Source: Kitasatospora sp. NBC_01287 | Lineage (GTDB): Bacteria > Actinomycetota > Actinomycetes > Streptomycetales > Streptomycetaceae | Length of the DNA: 64,000 bases | Direction of reading: 5' to 3' | NCBI RefSeq assembly: GCF_026340565.1 | Contig: NZ_JAPEPB010000001.1 | Span: forward strand, 5,432,501 to 5,496,500 | Shown: positions 61,686 through 64,000 of the stretch, in pieces | Layout: every line of letters begins with the position of its first letter | Position numbering within the stretch: position 1 is the stretch's first letter | Made by a program: the position numbers and the translations under genes | Notes under the pieces: model-generated | What the model was told of the DNA's origin: nothing | What the model saw: only the letters and a program-made list of their open reading frames with translations | Database searches by the model: none

Positions 61686-62993
61686 GTGCTCAGTGCGTTC
61701 GCGCGGGCGTTCAAGACGCCCGACCTGCGCAAGAAGCTGCTGTTCACGCTGGGCATCATGGTGCTGTTCCGGATGGGTGCGCACATCCCCGTCCCCGGCG
61801 TCAACTTCAAAGCCGTGAACGAGTGCGTGAAGCAGAGCAGCAACGGCCTCTTCGGCCTCGTCAACCTGTTCAGCGGCGGTGCGCTGCTGCAGTTGACGAT
61901 CTTCGCGCTCGGCATCATGCCGTACATCACCGCCAGCATCATCCTCCAGCTGCTCACCGTCGTGATCCCGCGACTGGAAGCGCTGAAGAAGGAGGGGCAG
62001 GCCGGCACCGCCAAGATCACCCAGTACACCCGCTACCTGACCATCGCCCTGGCCATCCTGCAGGGCACCGGCATCGTGGCGACCGCCTCCAACGGCGCGC
62101 TCTTCTCCACCTGCCCGGTCGGCAACGAGGTCGTACCGGACACCTCGGTCTTCCGCATCGCCACCATGGTCATCTGCATGACCGCGGGCACCACGATGAT
62201 CATGTGGCTCGGCGAGCTGATCACCGACCGCGGCATCGGCAACGGCATGTCGATCCTGATCTTCACCTCGATCGCCTCCGGTTTCCCCGGCAACCTCTGG
62301 ACGATCAAGAAGCTCGGCAAGATCGGCGGCGGCTGGGTCGACTTCTTCGCGGTGATCGCGGTCGGCATCGTGGTGGTGGTCCTGGTCATCTTCGTGGAGC
62401 AGGCGCAACGCCGGATTCCGGTGCAGTACGCCAAGCGCATGATCGGTCGGCGGGCCTTCGGCGGGACCTCGACCTACATCCCGCTCAAGGTGAACCAGGC
62501 CGGTGTCATCCCGGTCATCTTCGCCTCCTCGCTGCTGTACATCCCGGCGCTGGTCGCGCAGCTGACGAACAGCAAGGCCGGCTGGGCGACCTGGATCCAG
62601 AACAACTTCACCAAGGGCGACCACCCCGCCTACATGGTCACGTACTTCGTGCTGATCGTGTTCTTCGCCTTCTTCTACGTCGCGATCTCCTTCAACCCCG
62701 AAGAAGTTGCCGACAATATGAAGAAGTATGGTGGCTTCATCCCCGGCATCCGGGCCGGTCGGCCGACCGCCGAATACCTGAACTACGTGCTGACCCGCAT
62801 CACCTGGCCGGGTTCGCTCTACCTGGGCCTCATCGCGTTGATCCCGATGATCGGCCTGGTCGCCCTCAACGCGAGCACCACGATCCCGTTCGGTGGCACC
62901 AGCATCCTCATCATCGTCGGTGTCGGACTCGAAACTGTGAAGCAGATCGAGAGCCAGCTCCAGCAGCGTAATTACGAAGGGTTCCTCCGCTGA
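61686..62993 (+). CDS. secY: Preprotein translocase subunit SecY
   Basis: Channel subunit of the Sec translocon, 435 residues, 10 transmembrane helices. Helix 2 region IPVPGVN, PYITASIILQLL and the cytosolic loops with RRAFGGTSTYIPLKVNQAGV and NPEEVADNMKKYGGFIPGIR are characteristic. GTG start at 61686 with AGGAGG upstream. Its stop overlaps the adk ATG (TGATG at 62991-62995). Confidence 0.98.
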   Translation: MLSAFARAFKTPDLRKKLLFTLGIMVLFRMGAHIPVPGVNFKAVNECVKQSSNGLFGLVNLFSGGALLQLTIFALGIMPYITASIILQLLTVVIPRLEALKKEGQAGTAKITQYTRYLTIALAILQGTGIVATASNGALFSTCPVGNEVVPDTSVFRIATMVICMTAGTTMIMWLGELITDRGIGNGMSILIFTSIASGFPGNLWTIKKLGKIGGGWVDFFAVIAVGIVVVVLVIFVEQAQRRIPVQYAKRMIGRRAFGGTSTYIPLKVNQAGVIPVIFASSLLYIPALVAQLTNSKAGWATWIQNNFTKGDHPAYMVTYFVLIVFFAFFYVAISFNPEEVADNMKKYGGFIPGIRAGRPTAEYLNYVLTRITWPGSLYLGLIALIPMIGLVALNASTTIPFGGTSILIIVGVGLETVKQIESQLQQRNYEGFLR

Positions 62994-63652
62994 TGCGTAT
63001 CGTCCTCGTCGGACCTCCCGGGGCCGGGAAGGGTACTCAGGCGCACGTGCTCGCCAAGACCCTGTCCATTCCCCACATCTCGACCGGTGACCTCTTCCGG
63101 GCCAACATCAGCCAGGGCACCCCGCTGGGTGTCGAGGCGAAGAGCTACATGGACCAGGGTCGGCTGGTACCGGACGAGGTCACCATCGGGATGGCCAAGG
63201 ACCGGCTCCAGCACCAGGACACCGCCCAGGGCTTCCTGCTGGACGGCTTCCCGCGCAACCTGGAGCAGGCCAAGGCCCTGGACGAGTTCCTCACCGAGCA
63301 GGGCATCGCCCTGGACGGGGTGCTCGACCTGGAGGTCCCCGAGGACGAGGTGGTCAAGCGCATCGCCGGCCGCCGCCTGTGCCGCAACAACGGAGCCCAC
63401 GTCTTCCACGTGGTCTACAACCCGCCGGTCGCCGAGGGCGTCTGCGACGAGTGCGGTGGCGAGCTCTACCAGCGCTCGGACGACACCGAGGAGTCGGTGC
63501 GGGTCCGCCTGGAGGAGTACCACTCCAAGACCGAGCCGATCATCGACTACTACCGCCAGCAGGGCCTGGTCACCACGATCTCGGCGCTCGGCAAGGTGGA
63601 CGAGGTCACCCAGCGCGCGGTGGACGCGCTGGAGGCCGGCAAGCAGGGCTGA
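62993..63652 (+). CDS. adk: Adenylate kinase
   Basis: Interconverts ATP + AMP and 2 ADP. 219 residues of the long-lid form. The P-loop GPPGAGKGTQ is at residues 7-16. The lid has C130, C151 and C154 but N133 where the second cysteine would be, so only three of four zinc Cys are present. Coupled to secY; followed by a hairpin and map. Confidence 0.97.
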   Translation: MRIVLVGPPGAGKGTQAHVLAKTLSIPHISTGDLFRANISQGTPLGVEAKSYMDQGRLVPDEVTIGMAKDRLQHQDTAQGFLLDGFPRNLEQAKALDEFLTEQGIALDGVLDLEVPEDEVVKRIAGRRLCRNNGAHVFHVVYNPPVAEGVCDECGGELYQRSDDTEESVRVRLEEYHSKTEPIIDYYRQQGLVTTISALGKVDEVTQRAVDALEAGKQG

Positions 63653-63673
63653 GCAAGCCCCTCGCACATCCCG

Positions 63674-63709
63674 CGGCCGCGGCACCCCCTTCCCGGGGTG
63701 CCGCGGCCG
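63674..63709 (+). terminator. Hairpin between adk and map
   Basis: Perfect 15-bp stem (63674-63688 with 63695-63709), CTTCCC loop, no T-run, 21 bases past the adk stop. The following 147 bases include GC-rich low-complexity sequence with agtaccgcag repeats but no gene. Confidence 0.8.
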
Positions 63710-63856
63710 TCCGGCGTCGTACGGTGGGGGAGAGGAGCGGCCGTCCGGCGAGCGCCCGGGCCGGCCCGCGGCAGCCGAAGCCCCCAGTACCGCAGCAGCA
63801 CCGAGTACCGCAGGCCCGCGGCACCGCAGAGATACCGACGAAAGGCACTGGCCAAG

Positions 63857-64000
63857 ATGGTGGAGATCAAGACCCCCGAGCAGATCGCGAAGATGCGAGC
63901 GGCCGGGCTGGTCGTCGCGGAGGCGCTCAAGGCCTGCCGCGAGGCGGTCGCCCCCGGGGTGAGCACCCAGGAGCTCAACGACATCGCGGCCAAGGTGATC
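63857..64000 (+). CDS. map: Methionine aminopeptidase (5' end only)
   Basis: Removes the initiator methionine from nascent proteins. The window ends after 48 codons, so only the N-terminus (MVEIKTPEQIAKMRAAGLVV) is present, with the KMRAAGLVVAEALKA helix typical of type I enzymes. ATG at 63857 has only a weak AAGG upstream; a TACGGT at 63720-63725 may be part of a promoter. The usual neighbour of adk. Confidence 0.9.
   Translation, partial: MVEIKTPEQIAKMRAAGLVVAEALKACREAVAPGVSTQELNDIAAKVI

Overview
The window is high-GC (about 70%) actinobacterial DNA. It uses many GTG and TTG starts and has the gene order murB-add-aspC-tRNA-Trp-secE-nusG-rplKA-(lipoproteins)-rplJL-rpoBC-...-rpsL-rpsG-fusA-tuf-...-S10/spc operons-secY-adk-map. 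This order, the acidic extension on NusG and the Arg/Gly-rich tail on S3 point to Streptomycetaceae (Streptomyces, Kitasatospora or a close relative). The genus cannot be fixed from the sequence alone.

Layout. (1) 0-6.3 kb: a DHA2-type drug exporter convergent with a MerR regulator, a probably leaderless murB, a minus-strand block (aspC, adenosine deaminase, a His-rich one-helix membrane protein) and tRNA-Trp(CCA). (2) 6.5-22.2 kb: secE, nusG, L11-L1, three paralogous lipoproteins, the L10 leader with L10-L12, and rpoB-rpoC, with strong hairpins between units. (3) 22.2-36.0 kb: an accessory block between rpoC and rpsL. It holds an ECF sigma factor with an SRPBCC protein, a DUF3995 membrane protein, a DUF4097 lipoprotein, a histidine kinase and response regulator, a MoxR ATPase with a metallopeptidase/VWA protein, an overlapping sir2-P450-ADP-ribosylglycohydrolase operon (sir2 carries an apparent 1-nt frameshift), galE, a DUF2786 protein and a DUF1707/DUF4190 membrane protein. 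(4) 36.1-40.8 kb: the str operon rpsL-rpsG-fusA-tuf. (5) 40.8-51.1 kb: a decayed stretch, then a surface-glycan-type cluster (flippase-like protein, two family 2 glycosyltransferases, DUF2304, three polytopic GT-C-like proteins). (6) 51.1-64 kb: the S10 and spc ribosomal protein operons, then secY, adk and the truncated map.

The housekeeping genes make up the transcription, translation and Sec export machinery, and most adjacent ribosomal genes are translationally coupled (TGATG or ATGA overlaps). The two accessory blocks lie in the gaps between these operons. No integrase, transposase, CRISPR array or phage gene was seen. The most interesting non-routine items are the Sir2-P450-ADP-ribosylglycohydrolase operon next to the MoxR/VWA-metallopeptidase pair, the glycan cluster with tandem GT-C paralogues, a 32-bp perfect hairpin, a 60-bp tandem duplication across the rplA stop codon, and candidate RNA switches upstream of rpsJ and rpsH.
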